The notes: generated from the letters alone by a model not told the origin. Shown: positions 47,058-59,869, counted from the first letter of the stretch. The stretch: DNA of 64,000 bases from Alopecurus myosuroides (GCA_028641055.1 CM054060.1:60053852-60117851), one strand, 5' to 3'. Numbers and translations are program-made.

Positions 47058-49589
47058 TCTATACCTAATAATAAAGGCGTTAAGGCTTCCTTGGTTTGGT
47101 TTGGTAGGTCATTGAAACTACCCTCAAAGTTGACACAAATTACCCACCTTGCCACCGGTAAGTTTTACCTATTGGGATCTATCCCTACCTAATTTTTACC
47201 TATAATAAAAACTCTGGTTGGTCTGCCGCGTCCTGTTACCGTGCGTCGGTTGAAATCTTTTTGCTGTTGTATTTAACCACGACACATGTGCAAGCACAAT
47301 TACAATCGTTTATTCGCGTATGTCTTTCCTACGGGCTAGCTTCAAAAGCGTTGTCGCTACTGATCCGAACTTTCCCTCTGGGTGAATCCCTACCGATATA
47401 GACTCTCCCTCAAGTCCTCACCCGCCCCCATAAATATGGCTCCCAAGAGCGTCGGAGCCGCACACCCAGACTTCAAAGCAGGACAAGGATGTCATGGAGG
47501 AAGCGCCCAGATCAACAGCGACGAAGCTCACGTCGAGACGCTGGATGGGGAAGAGCCATGCCTAGGGCGTCAGCGACGAAGCACACACCATCAGCAGCCA
47601 TGAGATCTCAATCTTGTCGGCACCAAGGCCAACGTATCACGCCATCACCTCCTTTCCTGCCCAGCCGTGAGACGATGCCCCTTATCCAGGTTGTTGATCG
47701 TGATTCGCCTTCGTCTTAGGCCGCCGCCATGGCCCATGGGAAGTAACCCCAGCACCATGTGGCTTCTCCATCCCTGCTCTGCGCTGCTCGTGGTGGATAG
47801 TAAGGATCCTTCTACATGGGACGGATCCTCCTGGTGTGCCATGGCGAAGACGGCGGCTAATCTGTCATCCTCATCGTGAGGCAGCATGGCGAGCGGGAAC
47901 GGAGCGTGCCTTGCCCTCTCTTCGTAGTCATCACCGGCGCACAGCGATGTCATGCCATGGGGTTTGACAGAGCGGCACTCGCCAAAGTTGCCACACTGTG
48001 GTTTGACGCGATCGTGGCGTTGTCCAGGGGCTGGCCTTCTGGGCTGGCCTCGGGTGCAGATAAAGCTGTTCTTTTTCATCCACCTCCAAGGATCCAGCAC
48101 AAGCCTATTTGATCTAAAGAACTCTAGCCAAAATTGGATGGAATCGTGAAGCATATAGTTCCAGATGCATGAACAAAGTAAGAGATCACTGCTGCTTAAA
48201 TCCGTGTGTTCTTCCAAGCCTGATTCGGATGTGGCAGAGGCACTAATGGTGCCATGATGCTGAAATCTGTGTGTTCGTCTAAGCCCGACTAGCCTAGATT
48301 TAGTAGTATGGGTGCTGAGGGTGCGATGGTGGAGACATAAAGCTTGATAAGATCCGATTAAAGAGACTGAATCACAAGAGCAAGTTGGGTGCGCAGCTAG
48401 AGTTCTTCAGCCCTCCGCATTGTCCCAGACAATGTTTCACCATCATCGACCATGTAGTCCGTATGACTAAGTCAGGTGCTCCTTGTATTGCTTTGCTTAA
48501 TTCCCTCCTCTTTTTCATTGAATTTTGAAATGTTATGCGCCAGGGATGCCTAATCTCTAAATTTCTAAAGCAAACCTCTGTACGATTTCTTGCAGGCGCT
48601 GCAGGCGGGGCGAACGTGAGCATGATCAACATATTTGGGGTCTCCACTCGCCACCGTCTCCTCAGGTCTCCAGCACATCGCTGGCTGGCGCTTGCTTGTG
48701 GCCCAATTATTTTGGTTCAGAATAATGACATGTAATTGAAAATGGCCAGCTTGTTGGCTCACGCCGTGGAGTCGCTGCTCATGTTAAATACCGAGCACCT
48801 GAAGTACAACAGTCTAGAGCCCTCAATAAAGTGACGCTCAGGGACACAAAGAACAACCAGCCGAACTATGCTCTGGTTACGCAATTTTTTAATGTCATGT
48901 GTGCATGTGTTTAGAACAAAGAACAACCAGCCGAACTATGCTCTGGTTACGCAATTTTTAAATGTCATGTGTGCATGTGTTTAGAACGCAAGTGACATGT
49001 ATAGTGAACTTGCACCTGTAGCTGCAAGAAACAATCGTGAAAACTTTGACTAATGATAAAAGTTTAGCATATATTTGACTGAATTTACTCAAAAATTTCC
49101 TTTGCACTTCTGCATTCGTTCTTTAATTACTCAAAAGGTGCCAACTAGCTGATGGTATCTTGTATTCCTGTTTATTGTAGGATCGGGTGTGTAACCGTGG
49201 CAATTGTATATGGGATTTTTTGTAATGTTGAAAATAAATAAATAAATAGGTAGACAAAGAGGCCCATGAGCTGTCTCCAGAGGGAAAAAAAACTAGCTCG
49301 TGTCTTGAGTCGAATCTCATGTTTTTGGGTGCGAGAATACAACATGGCATGGGAGCAAATCTGGGTTGCTTGAACATTTTGTGGTGAAGTGGAGGTGATT
49401 TGGCATCCATGGAGGGAGTGAAGGTAGATCAAATAAATAAAGTTTAACACAAAAGGCAAAGTAGAAGCATGATGATGAATGTGTCGGTCGGATCGACTTT
49501 GCAGCGAAATTAGAGACCATGTTGATGTTTTTTTTAACAAAAGTTGATTCTTTTGTCGTCCCGTTGCAACGCACGGGCATATTTCCTAG
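47058..49589 (+). mobile_element. Helitron, non-autonomous, 2.53 kb
   Basis: Starts tctatacctaataataaagg after an A and ends ctag before a T, so it is inserted between A and T as Helitrons are. Just before the end is the hairpin cccgttgcaacgcacggg (49560-49577), followed by catatttcctag. No helicase is present. Inside there are short open frames (for example 47645-48217 minus) that I cannot name. Some may be pieces of captured genes. Confidence 0.87.
48848..48987 (+). repeat. 70-bp tandem duplication inside the Helitron
   Basis: Two almost identical copies starting aaagaacaaccagccgaac at 48848 and 48918, differing in a T-run. Confidence 0.88.
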
Positions 49590-50863
49590 TTCATAAAAAT
49601 ATCAGGATGATGAATGCCAACTTGTGAAGCCACTGGGGCTCACCTGCCAACCCCGTAAAATAGGGTTCGGCCATGAGGGAGAAATTTCCCCTCCCAATAC
49701 TCCCCCCTTATATGGAAAGTCTCTGAAACTCCACTTGAACCACTTAAACCTATAGATAAAATCATCGATATTATCTAACGATGTTAGAAACACATTTCTA
49801 ACACCCTGGGATATCTCATGTCCTCTGTTACCTTTCATGTAAATTCTTCCTAACAACGACATATTATTTCTCTAATAGCAACTTCCTCGAAACCACTCGA
49901 TTAACACTAGACTTGTTTTTGTGACATCGTAACGACATCGAACATTCATAAAACCAACAACAACGTATTAATTCTCTCAATTAAAGGTTGGCACAGCTTA
50001 AGTGTGTGTCCCGTAAAGACTTGATAACACATAGTCATGTTCGGGAATTTACCGAAAAATAACCAACATCGGGACCGTGTGTTCCCGAAGGGAACCTTAT
50101 AAGTTACTCATTGCACTTATTCCCTTAACTTCAGGATACCAAAGATATCATGAGGTGATACTATGTGATCTCATATGATCAAAATCTTTTATCATAACAC
50201 ATAAAACGCGTTACTGATATCGTCCTCTTTTCTCATCCATATTCTCGATGACCTTGTGATAAATCGGACTGTAATTGGCAAGACGATATGTCATCGGTGA
50301 TACTGAGAGTGCCTAGAGTGTGTATCTCTATATTGTTTAGATGAGGTAAGTACTAATCTTGAATGATCTCAGTTCCATTAGAATTTCTAAGTCATACCCA
50401 GATATCACCATTATGATCCCTAGTTACGGCAAGACGCTTGATGATATCCATAGTATAACTTTCGATCGTGCGATCACTAGATTTCTCATAGCATAGGAAT
50501 TATAGTCAATGCCAACTTTATATGTATTTTCTAAAATACATCATGATTGTTTAGTCTCTTTTAGCAACAACATACACTTGTGTCGGTTCAATACTATTGC
50601 TACTGTAACAATAAGCTCTCATGTTTTCCTAGACTTTTAACCAAGTCCATGATCAGAAAAATGTGATAATCTCACAAACCAAAAGTAAATCTTAGAGACA
50701 AGATAGGAACTCTTGTTTGTTTATATCTTCACACACGCACAAAGATTTTCCTTTGAAAACGCACATTTTAAGTGCTATCGTGGTAGTAGCATGATGACAT
50801 AAACTTATTTCTAAACTTGGAGATAGAATAATAACTAAATATTATTATCTCTAGGACATACGT

Positions 50864-51488
50864 TGATATGGATCAACGCGATCCAAAATGGGTTTGCCCC
50901 AATCGTTCACGAAAATCGAATAACATCAACGTTGGACAGATAAAGAATCAATCCAACACACGCAATGGTAGACAGATCAACGAGATCAGCAATAAAAAAA
51001 CCCTGTATAAACTCGCAAGCTGCGGCCCATCACGGGAGGAGCCTCTCGATAACTTTACTCTCAAAATTCTTGTTTACCCTAAACGCTGGCCGCATGCTCC
51101 TTTATATAGGAGACCCACAAGAGCTCGGTTGGATATGCCCAAACTGAAAACACCCAAACCGACTCGAAGCTAAACGCACACGTTACAAACCGACCTATTA
51201 GAAGGCTTGGCCAACAAGAAAGGGACACATGCCTTGAATAAACCGTGTACATACTTAGACAAATATATCTAATCGTTGGCATCCTGTACGCAACACGCCG
51301 CAACAAACATCGCCCAACACTAACCATGTTTGGTCTCACGCCGTGAACCAGACTACAACATCATCGGTGGTGCTCTGAAATTGGGTTTCACCTCATCTTG
51401 CGGAGGAACTATAAAACTGAAAGCTCCAATTTTCAGAATAGATGACGGTGGTGCCGCAATGACATGAGTAGTTATCCTTCCCTCATCA
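50864..51488 (-). repeat. Gypsy 3' LTR, 625 bp
   Basis: Plus strand tgatatggatcaacg to cttccctcatca. It matches 53084-53643 over ~560 bp. Confidence 0.8.
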
Positions 51489-52004
51489 CCACCCCCCAAC
51501 TTGAGGAGAAATCGTCCTCGGTTTCAGCTTAACACTTGGAACCTTCTTCTTCACAGCAACGGCACCCACCTTGATATCCTTGTCGAGCATTGGCTGCAGA
51601 ACATGCCGCTTCTCTTTATGCCACAAGGAATATACATTGGAACACCCCTCGTGTGTGGAACGCCGATCAAACTGCCATGGTCGACCTAGCAGCAGCCAAC
51701 ATGCATCCATAGGCAACACATCACATAACACAATGTCCTCATACGAACCTACCAAAATTTTTAGGCGTGCCTTATGTGTGACCTTCAGCTTGCCCGAATT
51801 ATACAACAACTCAATGCAATGTGGCTTTGGGTGCTTCCATTTAGGCAATGAAAGAGAATTCACCAAGCTCTTACTAACAATATTGGTGTAACTGCCACCA
51901 TCAAAAAACAGCTTGCAATAGGATTCCTTGACTATGCATTGGGTCTGAAAAGTATCCCATCGATGCCCTTGTCCTTCTATTCGATCTTCTGTTACACGTT
52001 GCAC
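51486..52004 (-). pseudogene. Gypsy protease region
   Basis: The minus-strand frame reads CKLFFDGGSYTNIVSKSLVN, the DGGS motif of Ty3/Gypsy proteases, then IVLCDVLPMDACWLLLGRPW and QFDRRSTHEGCSNVYSLWHK, the region between protease and RT. It ends with LKPRTISPQVGG, which looks like the last codons of a Gypsy pol before the polypurine tract. RT, RNase H and integrase are therefore missing by an internal deletion. Confidence 0.8.
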
Positions 52005-52805
52005 ATTAGATTTTTACACTTTGCAGAAAGTTCATACCCATCCGCAATCACTTCTTTTGTTTCCTCAACCTCCTCACTAGACGACCCCGCTGATTTCTCC
52101 TTATCACTAGCAGAAACATAGCCAACTTGTGTGAGCATCAGCCCTTTTGCATTAGGACAATCATGCCTCATGTGTCCTTGGCCGCCACAAGTAAAACACT
52201 CAATGTGTCTGGTGGACTGCGTACTAACTGCAGCTTTGAACACTCTATATTTGACGCCTCAAGAGAAATATTATTGGAGCATGTAGAAGGTGTCGGCTTA
52301 CCGCTAGAACCAGAAGCCTCTCCATTGGAACGACGCCATGTCTGTTTATGGGTTGTAGCTTGACGTCGTTTGAGTTGTTGCTTCGCACGCTTAACTTGGT
52401 GCACAAGATCCTGAAGATTATAGTAGATGATCATCTCCACACGATCATGCATCTCAATATTCAGACCATTAAAGAACCGAGACATCGTGGCCTCTGGATC
52501 TTTCGTTGTTCCTGTACGTATCATCAACAACTCTATCTCTTTATAATACTCATCCATGGATTTATACCTTGAGTAAACTGCTGCAATTTATTATACATCT
52601 CTCGCTTGTAATGTCCGGGAACAAAACGACGCCGCATAAATTCTTTCATGCCTCTCCATGACATTGGGCGGTTGGGCATACGCAAAATTTGGCTCCACCA
52701 TATCAAGACATAACCTGAGAACTCAATAGCTGGAAGTTGAACTTTCTTCTCTTCGCTATAATGGTAAACTGCAAAAATATGATTCATGCGCATCTCCCAC
52801 TCCAA
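51992..52805 (-). pseudogene. Gypsy gag region
   Basis: The pieces are in order on the minus strand. The capsid start (52805-52533) reads VQLPAIEFSGYVLIWWSQIL and FMRRRFVPGHYKREMYNKLQ. The capsid end (52557-52168) reads ATMSRFFNGLNIEMHDRVEM. The zinc knuckle (52243-51992) is CFTCGGQGHMRHDC. The parts use different frames with small overlaps, so at least two frameshifts separate them. The gag protein packages the RNA. Confidence 0.8.
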
Positions 52806-53083
52806 ATAATCCTTGGGACAGCCTGTCCATCATTTGGAATGGGAGAACAAAAACAGAACCCCCAATACGCCCAATACCATTCTCGGGACAGTCTGTCCAT
52901 CATTCGGGTGTTGTTTGCGTTGGTCAGGCTGCGCATGTTCTCTTGCTCCTTGGCGATTCAAAGCAGAACAAAAACAACATATCAACACCGGTGTTTTGGC
53001 GTGATGCCTCTGGCAGTAAAACCTTCAGTAGATAGATCTCAGTAGAAAATCGCCGTGAGAAACCAATGAATCTGATATCAATA

Positions 53084-53643
53084 TGATACGGATCAGCGTA
53101 ATTCAAAATGGGTTTGGACAAATATTTCACGGCGATCGAAGAATAACAACATTGGTCAGATAAAGAATCAAACTCACATACGCAATAGTAGATATATCAA
53201 CTAGATCAACAATCAAAAACTAGTATAAACTCGCAAGCGGCGACCCATCACGGGAGGAGCCTCTCGATAACTTCACTCTCAAAATTTTTGTCTATCCTAA
53301 AAGCTGGCTGCATGCTCCTTTATGTAGGAGACTCACAAGGGCTCAGTTGGACAAGCCCAAACCGAAAACACCCAAACCGACTCAAAGCTAAACGCACACG
53401 ATACAAACTGGCCTATTAGAAAACTCGACCAACAAGAAAGCCATGCATGCCTTGAATAAAACATGTACATATTTAGACAAATATCATCTAATTGTTGGTC
53501 ATCCTATATGCAACACGCTGCAGCAAACACCGCCCAACACTAACCATGTTTGGTCTTACGTCGTGAACCAAACTGCAACATCACCGGTGATGTTCTGAAA
53601 TTGGGTTTCACCTCATCTTGCGGGGTAACTGTAAAACTGAAAA
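53084..53643 (-). repeat. Gypsy 5' LTR, truncated
   Basis: Matches the left LTR from tgatacggatcagcg on; the last ~65 bp are missing at a junction with other LTR-like DNA. Confidence 0.78.
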
Positions 53644-54060
53644 CAACGGGGAAATGTATTCTGGTCGAGCTAACTCAATTAAGAAGAAGGGGAGTGGGTA
53701 TTTATACCCCTCACCCAAATTCTAGCTATTTGAAGCAGTCCTGCGAAAATCACATCGGAGACTCCGGTGTGAAGACTGGAGACTACGGTCTGAAAAGAAT
53801 CCGGACTGGACTGTAGCCGGAGACTCCGCACTGCTAGACCGGAGACTCCGGACAGTCTCCGGACAGTTTCCGGACCGATGCCAGCGGGTGACACCATTTG
53901 CGCAACTCGGCCTTCTAACAGGAATTTCTTCACACTGGAGACTCCGGTCTCGGAGACCCGAGACTCCGGCCTAGAATAACTTCCAGCGGCTTCTAAGCAG
54001 TGTAGATCTCTTTGACCTTTTTGGATATCACACCACCATTTGTAATTTAATCAAATGTCC
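53644..54060. repeat. LTR-like sequence with repeated gagactccgg motif
   Basis: About ten exact or imperfect copies of ggagactccgg lie in direct and inverted order between 53755 and 53975. It has the look of an LTR fragment with gggtatttatacccc (53697-53711) as a possible promoter word. Family not recognised. Confidence 0.5.
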
Positions 54061-55752
54061 CTGAAAACATCAACACACATAAATAGATATACTTGTGTTG
54101 TTAACAAACACCCAAAACAAGATTTCGGCGCATTTGTGCTTTCAGAGGGGTCCGCCGGCAAATCCGTGCGCGGCTGCCATGGACGGTGGAAGTGAGTCTC
54201 TCGCTACTCTTGCTTTCCGTGTGGAGAGTTTCGACATCCGAGGCGGCGGCCTCGTGAGGAGAGGGCGACGTCCATCTCGCGACAGATGACGTGTGCTGGT
54301 GACGTGGGCATGCCCTGCAGGTACCCACCATTGGTATACCTGCTCCTTTATTTTATACTGAACTTCTATGCATTTTTAACTTATATCATACTATACTCTT
54401 AATGACTACAAATTTATATTACTTTGTTGTCATAGTTAAGCACATAAAAGTGTTTCAAAACATTATATCTAGTGTTATTTGTTATAATTGTGTAATGTAT
54501 ATCCCCACAAAATTTTCTTATTCTAATTTTAAATTCATATTTTTTAATAAATTTCTCCGTGAACTAATTTTTAGAGTGCGTAAATTTTACAATATATTCA
54601 TATTTATCCGTGCGTATGGATGAGTGTTCGTCCATATATTTTAATATCATTAAAATATCAGGATCGAGATCTCTAAATCTTAGTATAACAAATATCTTTG
54701 TAGCGATTCGAGTATATTGTTAGGTAAGCATGACTATTGAAATCTCTAGAGTAAAAATTGAACCAAGAAGAGGAAAGAAGAGGGGGGGGGGGGATAAAGT
54801 CACTTCCAACTGAAGATAATACCGGTGTCCTCGAGTTTAGCAGATTAGTTACCTAACAAGCCTACATTATATCTATTGATGGGCAAATAATCTTGTAACT
54901 TCATATGCTGCCTTCGATGCATAGCAGTATTGCCACCATTTGTGTTTGTTTGTCATGTCTCTAGTACGTGAGAAATAATAGAAGAAGTGGAATAGTTTTC
55001 CGATACAAAATTGTTTGGCAGACACACATTACCTCTGCACCGTCTTCGTCACGCAACACCTCCTTATCCTTTGGGATACGTGTAGCATCGCTCTTTTCCC
55101 TTTTTTTGTGTCAATGCCCAAGGGGGAGAAGTTTCCCTATTTAGGATTATCCCCGGCGACTTGCATGGGTTTGCTCGGAGCACGAGCTTTTCGAACTTTA
55201 TCGATTATGAACAATTCCATCATACCTTCCACCACTATTCCACACTCATATTTCTGTTATTTTAGTGTTCTTATTGCTGCAACAACTAATATTAATTTTC
55301 TTATTCTTTATTATCTTGCAAAGCTATCCTTTGATGCCGTAAATTTCCTGTAGTTTTATTTCTTAGATAGAACAAACATTTGGTGTGCGTAGATTTGTAT
55401 CAGTGGTTGATAGAACTTGAGAGAATGTTTATCCTACCTTTACCTCTTCGTTAGGTTCGACACTCTTACTTATCGAAAATGTTAAACTGATCCTATACTC
55501 GTGGGTTATCACTAAGCGTAATGAATGTAAAATAATATTGCTCTAATTTTCACATCAAGTAGATCATATTGGATGGTCATTACATGTTTTTTTTTGCAAA
55601 ATGATGAGTCTCCTTCCATAACTTACAAATGACAAGAAAAAATTTGAAATACATGAAAATTCTGAAAATTATTAATACATGAAAATTTTGAGATATATAG
55701 AATTTGTCAGTAACAAGAAAAACCAAAGAATCCCCCCCCCCCCTCTATTCAA
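54061..55752. other. Unassigned AT-rich sequence with small open frames
   Basis: A GC-richer island at 54095-54330 has a 64-codon frame with no known motif. The rest is AT-rich. A 112-codon frame at 55015-55353 is hydrophobic but not recognised. The words ggttcgacactcttacttat (about 55454) and a related copy near 57015 are typical of Gypsy LTR debris. G-run at 54783-54794, C-run near 55734-55743. Confidence 0.4.
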
Positions 55753-55969
55753 TACTCCCTCCGTTTCATAAAGTAAGGCGTATGAAATTTAGTCAAAAGT
55801 CAAAGCATATTAAGTTTGACCTATGATATAGAACCGTATATGAACATTTAAAATGCTAAATCAATATGAATAGACCCACCATAGAACATGATATGTTGAT
55901 CAAATTTTGTGAATGTTTATATTTTATCTGTAAATGAGTCAAAGTTAGACTATATTAACTTTTGACTAA
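55753..55969. mobile_element. Stowaway-like MITE lacking its right end
   Basis: TA at 55753-55754, then ctccctccgtttcataaag. The inner parts fold back (ttagtcaaaagtcaaa with aacttttgacta). The last ~40 bp of the right arm are missing at the junction near 55970. Confidence 0.75.
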
Positions 55970-56120
55970 GAGCAACTCCAACGGGCTGACCCGTTTAGGG
56001 TCCGCGCGTGCTCTGTTTTCGTCCGTTTGGGTCGGAAATCGGAGGGTCATCCGGCCCACGTCCGGCCATTCATGACCATTAACCCAACGTGCCGACCCAT
56101 TTGGTCCGGCCTGGGGCTGT
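55970..56120. mobile_element. Fragment of a DNA element starting agagcaactccaacggg
   Basis: This terminal word is common at the ends of small grass DNA elements. The fragment replaces the end of the MITE. No partner end was found. Confidence 0.45.
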
Positions 56121-56182
56121 TTTTCCAATTTTGATAATTTCAGAAGTATCACAGTGTTTGAAATAGATAAAAATATAATGTT

Positions 56183-56440
56183 TTACAACCAAATTGTACC
56201 ACATAAATGAGCATGGGTAGAGAGAAACTTATGTTGGATCATGGAAACAAGGTCTAGCATATCTAAAGGAAACTGCAGGTCTAGAGAGTGTGGCTCCAAA
56301 CCATGCAACGCTAGCAAGCGTGAGGCAATAAGACCTCCAGAAATTCCGCCCTTCTCATGGTTAAGTGAGAGACGGTAAGCAATTAAAGCACCAAAGTTAT
56401 AAGACTTATCACATCTTAAGGCAGCTGAGATAAAAGTCAA
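56183..56440 (-). pseudogene. Athila-like Gypsy protein fragment
   Basis: The minus-strand frame reads SYNFGALIAYRLSLNHEKGG, ISGGLIASRLLALHGLE and PLDMLDLVSMIQHKFLSTHA. The spacing GALIAxRL-x-LN-KG-x-I-x-GG-x-x-ASRL resembles a region of Athila-group Gypsy proteins (extra domain near gag or the env-like ORF). Only 85 codons remain, so the domain name is uncertain. Confidence 0.45.
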
Positions 56441-57059
56441 ATCATAAACAGATAGCTTGTTGCCAGTTTTTCTAACTAATACACATTTAAAAATAAAATA
56501 AGCGAAGTATCGAATGCTAGGGAGTTGAATTTCTCATATTTTACCACTCCCCCCCCCCCCCCCCCCCCCCCGCCCCGTGAAGTTTCTGCCTTGGCAAATC
56601 TCCTCATATAAATCCAGCAGTGGTTTAGGCTGACATCTTATTTTCTCACATGAACTCTACTCTGGTAGCTTGATAGCTGCAAAAAAAATCACTGAAAGAC
56701 AAGTCTACAACTTTATTGTAAATTTTATAATGGACCATGGGGTTAGTTGAAGACTATCTAAAGCGAAAGTCCTGCACCACATACATAGTTAGTTTAACAT
56801 GTTGGATTGGTTCATCCTCAATGAAGCGGTCCAATCCTGCATTATGCACAAGGGTATAGAAAACCTGCAGAATTCCCGTGATCCGCATGAATTCCTGGCA
56901 TGATACTCGCACTTTATTTATCTGCTGTATCAAAAACCACCAAAAACATGTTTGTTAGTGTTAATAGTGAATCCTCTATCCAAACTGCTTGTCAACACCT
57001 TCTGCTCCTTGTTGGGTTCTACACTCTTATTTATTAAAAGTACTACGATAAACCCTCTA
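56441..57059. other. Unassigned repeat debris
   Basis: Contains a 23-base C-run at 56549-56571. The word ttgttgggttctacactctta (about 57010) belongs to the Gypsy-debris class also seen near 55450. Confidence 0.4.
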
Positions 57060-57900
57060 CACTTGTGGGTCATCACACTGCCATTGTAACACCACCACTA
57101 TCTCGTCATAATACAGATCAGATAAGGAGGAGTAAGGATTTTACCTCTACAAAGGACCCAAACCTGGATAAACCGTGCTCCCTGTTAGCCATCGAGATCA
57201 CCAGCGTGCATCCGTCTCCTAATCTACAAACCCTAGTATCACATACGAGGGATCTGCCGAATCAAGGACTCGACAGTTGGCTCCGCCTGTGGGAACGAAA
57301 GGCGCTGGATCTACGGTCTCGCCGGCTTCATCCTTGTCAAGATCAAGCTCCGAGTCATCAACCCCGTCGAGTTCGATCTACTTTGGATCATTCGACTTCA
57401 TCAAGCACTCGCCGGCATCGCGCCCGGTCTTTAACGCTCTATATCGGCATCGTTCTTCACGTGCAGGTTGTAGGACAGCAGCAACGTCTATATTGCGGAC
57501 GCCACTGACGGCGAATCGGAAATTATCTTGACGATCCCTTCAATCAAAAGATGCGAAATCAAATTCACTATCATCTGCAGGACGATTCGACAAATTCCGA
57601 CGGCTAGATCTTGGTGTACGACCTGAACACGGAAGCCCTATTAGGACCTGACGGAACTCCCCCGCGACTTTCGAAAATAATTATCGAGCTCTACTCGGTC
57701 ATCAATTCTAAGATCCCACCGTTGAATACGTGCGGAATATAATCCTACATCAGCCCGTCTTTTTTAGCCAATTTCAACGGTTAGATCTTCATCAGCGTCT
57801 CGTGTATCGCGACATGTTTTTGAATCTCCGCGAGTCCGCGAATTCAAGTCTCGGATCCGGACTCAAAACCTATTTCGATAAAGTCGTGAGTCAAGAGAAA
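57060..57900 (+). mobile_element. Gypsy fragment: LTR end, primer site and leader
   Basis: The LTR end is ..aggactcgaca at 57275. It is followed by gttggctccgcctgtgggaa, a primer site of the same class as in the 12-kb Gypsy, and ~600 bp of leader. No gag is recognisable. The 5' edge of the LTR is not clear. Confidence 0.55.
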
Positions 57901-59791
57901 GACTAAGGTCAAACTCGACATCTACAACACCGGTTGCAACATCAACTACACCATGCAAGGATGGGAGGATATGGGGCGAGGAGAAGTGGAGGACGCGGTA
58001 TGGGAAAGGAGGCGGGGATTGTATTGGTCTAGGGTCTTCCCGGCGAAGACCAATTGAGAGGCCCACACTAGTAAGGGCCTACCAGTCATTGGGAGGGGGT
58101 AGAGAGAGGCTTGTGTCAAGAAGCGTAAAAAACATGCTGGTGTGCCTCGCGAAGTCTCTCTGCACTGAGCCTTTATAGGATAAATTTGCACCCATTTAAT
58201 TGAGTTTCAGACGGTTTACTAAAATCACTTCAAACTTGAACTATTAGTGTGTTTTATTTCCAAAAAAATTATATAAACATGCCACATTGAGTAATATAAT
58301 TTGTTATTTGTTTGAGAGTAATATAATTTGTTTGTTAGTTTCGGATAAACAAGACACATCAACGAAATAATTTGATCTTCTAAGAAGAAAAACAAACTTT
58401 GCCGACTGTTTTTTTTTTTGTATGTGACAGAACGCGCGAGTGCAGCCATGCCGCCCGTCTTGCACATGAATGCTACAGTATTCCGGAAAAAAGACACTAT
58501 ATATACCAATCATATCCGTACACTTGTAAATCTTACTCACTCAACAGTCAAGACCAATCATCGTTGCATGGGATCGGGGTACTCGGACGACGCGACCGAC
58601 GTCCTTTGCATGTGCGTGCACCATGTGACAGGGGCCACAAACATGCATCATGGTTCCGGCGGAGCAATGGGCGACTACAGGCTACAGCCATTGCTGCGTC
58701 GTGTCGAGCTCCTCCCCTGCTAGCTTTGATTCTTTTCTCATAGCCCTATTGCACGCGAACGGCGCATGGGCTGCAGATCTGCCATTGATCGATGTATCGA
58801 ATCTCTTCTGCTTTTTTTAGTAGGCGCGTGTAGCCAAGTGCTCTTCTCTTCTTGCACGCCTCTCTCTTCCAGCTTTCCTGGAGGATCGGTCGACGAGATC
58901 ATAAGATTTCCCTGAGTACGTTGAGTTCAGGCATCGGGGGCGATGATTTGTGATTTCAAAAATGGACACGACGACAAAGTTTGCCTAGTTGGTGCGAGGA
59001 TAAGATGATGACGAGACTGATCACAATACTCCTAATTTTGTTTGGTCTGGTTTCTCAAGTTACATAATTGCCACGCGTTCAGATTCTAATTCCTGATTAG
59101 CTAGCGCTCCAGTTTCTTCGTCAAGGACGGCTGAGTAGTTGCAGGTATGTGAAACAGTGAAAGATAAAATTTGCCTGGCCAAAGTGCATGTAGCGGCCCA
59201 TCACTCACGAGTCATGATCCAATCCTGCCAAGTCCCTGCTCGCCTACAAAAAAAAAAGTTATCCAACACTGTATCTCTGGCAATAAATATTTTCTGTAAC
59301 TGCTTTAATTCTAATCAAATGAAATTCTCTTGCCAAAGAGATGCAAAAACGTGTACTGATGCAAAAGCCAAAATTCTACCAGTCACCATCGGGTACTTAA
59401 TTACTTTATCGATCCCTATCTGGAATTCCGCCAAGAGGTTACCATGAGCATATATGCAGATATAAGCATACGTCTGCGAGATGGTAACCCAAATATACAT
59501 ATACTGTGGCAGAATTATTCGATCTAGCAGTATAGCAATATAACAAGTGTGATTTGGCGCATACCGCACAGATAATACAGATTGACGAAGCTGTCGGGCT
59601 TGTTCATAAGAGGATCAATTAATCTTATCCGGAGCTAGTCGCATAATTCTGCTTGCTTTTGCCAAGAATTCTGTTATAGAGAAACACACAGCGAAATTCC
59701 TTCTAGTTAACGTTACCCTTTGGCGGTTAAGGTTGTGTAGGTGTGCGATCTGGGAATGAAGGACACTAGCAGGACGGATTAGATTTGATTC
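57901..59791. other. Unassigned sequence
   Basis: No gene supported. Short frames (58399-58743 and 58418-58723) overlap each other and show no motif. A T-run lies at 58410-58420. Confidence 0.4.
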
Positions 59792-59869
59792 CACTGGTAG
59801 AAAAAAGGCCTTCCATACGCCCCCATCAGTCCCCAAACTTTGCGCACCGTGACTAAAAGGGTTTTAGTC
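59792..59869 (+). mobile_element. Outer CACTA element, left terminus
   Basis: Begins cactggtagaaaaaaggcc. 78 bp later it is interrupted by the inner CACTA and goes on at 62088. The same 78 bases begin the inner element with several changes. Confidence 0.87.
59867..59869 (+). repeat. Target duplication of the inner CACTA, left
   Basis: gtc, repeated at 62088-62090. CACTA elements make 3-bp duplications. Confidence 0.8.

Larger units (their letters stand above)
46761..50863 (-). mobile_element. Copia-type LTR, minus strand, split by a Helitron
   Basis: With the Helitron (47058-49589) removed, about 1.57 kb remains. On the minus strand its start reads tatgtcctagagataata, like the ..atgccctagaggcaataa.. 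start of Angela/BARE-type LTRs. Near its end is tatataaagcacccc (minus, about 46835), a likely LTR TATA box. Both outer ends are cut by other elements, so it is not clear whether it was a solo LTR. Confidence 0.6.
50864..53643 (-). mobile_element. Gypsy element with gag and protease but no RT or integrase
   Basis: Left (3') LTR 50864-51488 and right (5') LTR 53084-53643, the latter truncated. The internal part is only 1.6 kb. A polypurine tract (minus strand gttggggggtgg) lies next to the left LTR, and a primer-site-like ttgatatcag next to the right LTR. The protease runs almost directly into the polypurine tract. It interrupts the Copia-type LTR. Confidence 0.8.

Noticed and set aside
58399..58743. 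Overlapping 114- and 101-codon frames as a gene
   Set aside because: Two frames overlap over the same bases, neither has a motif, splice or promoter context.
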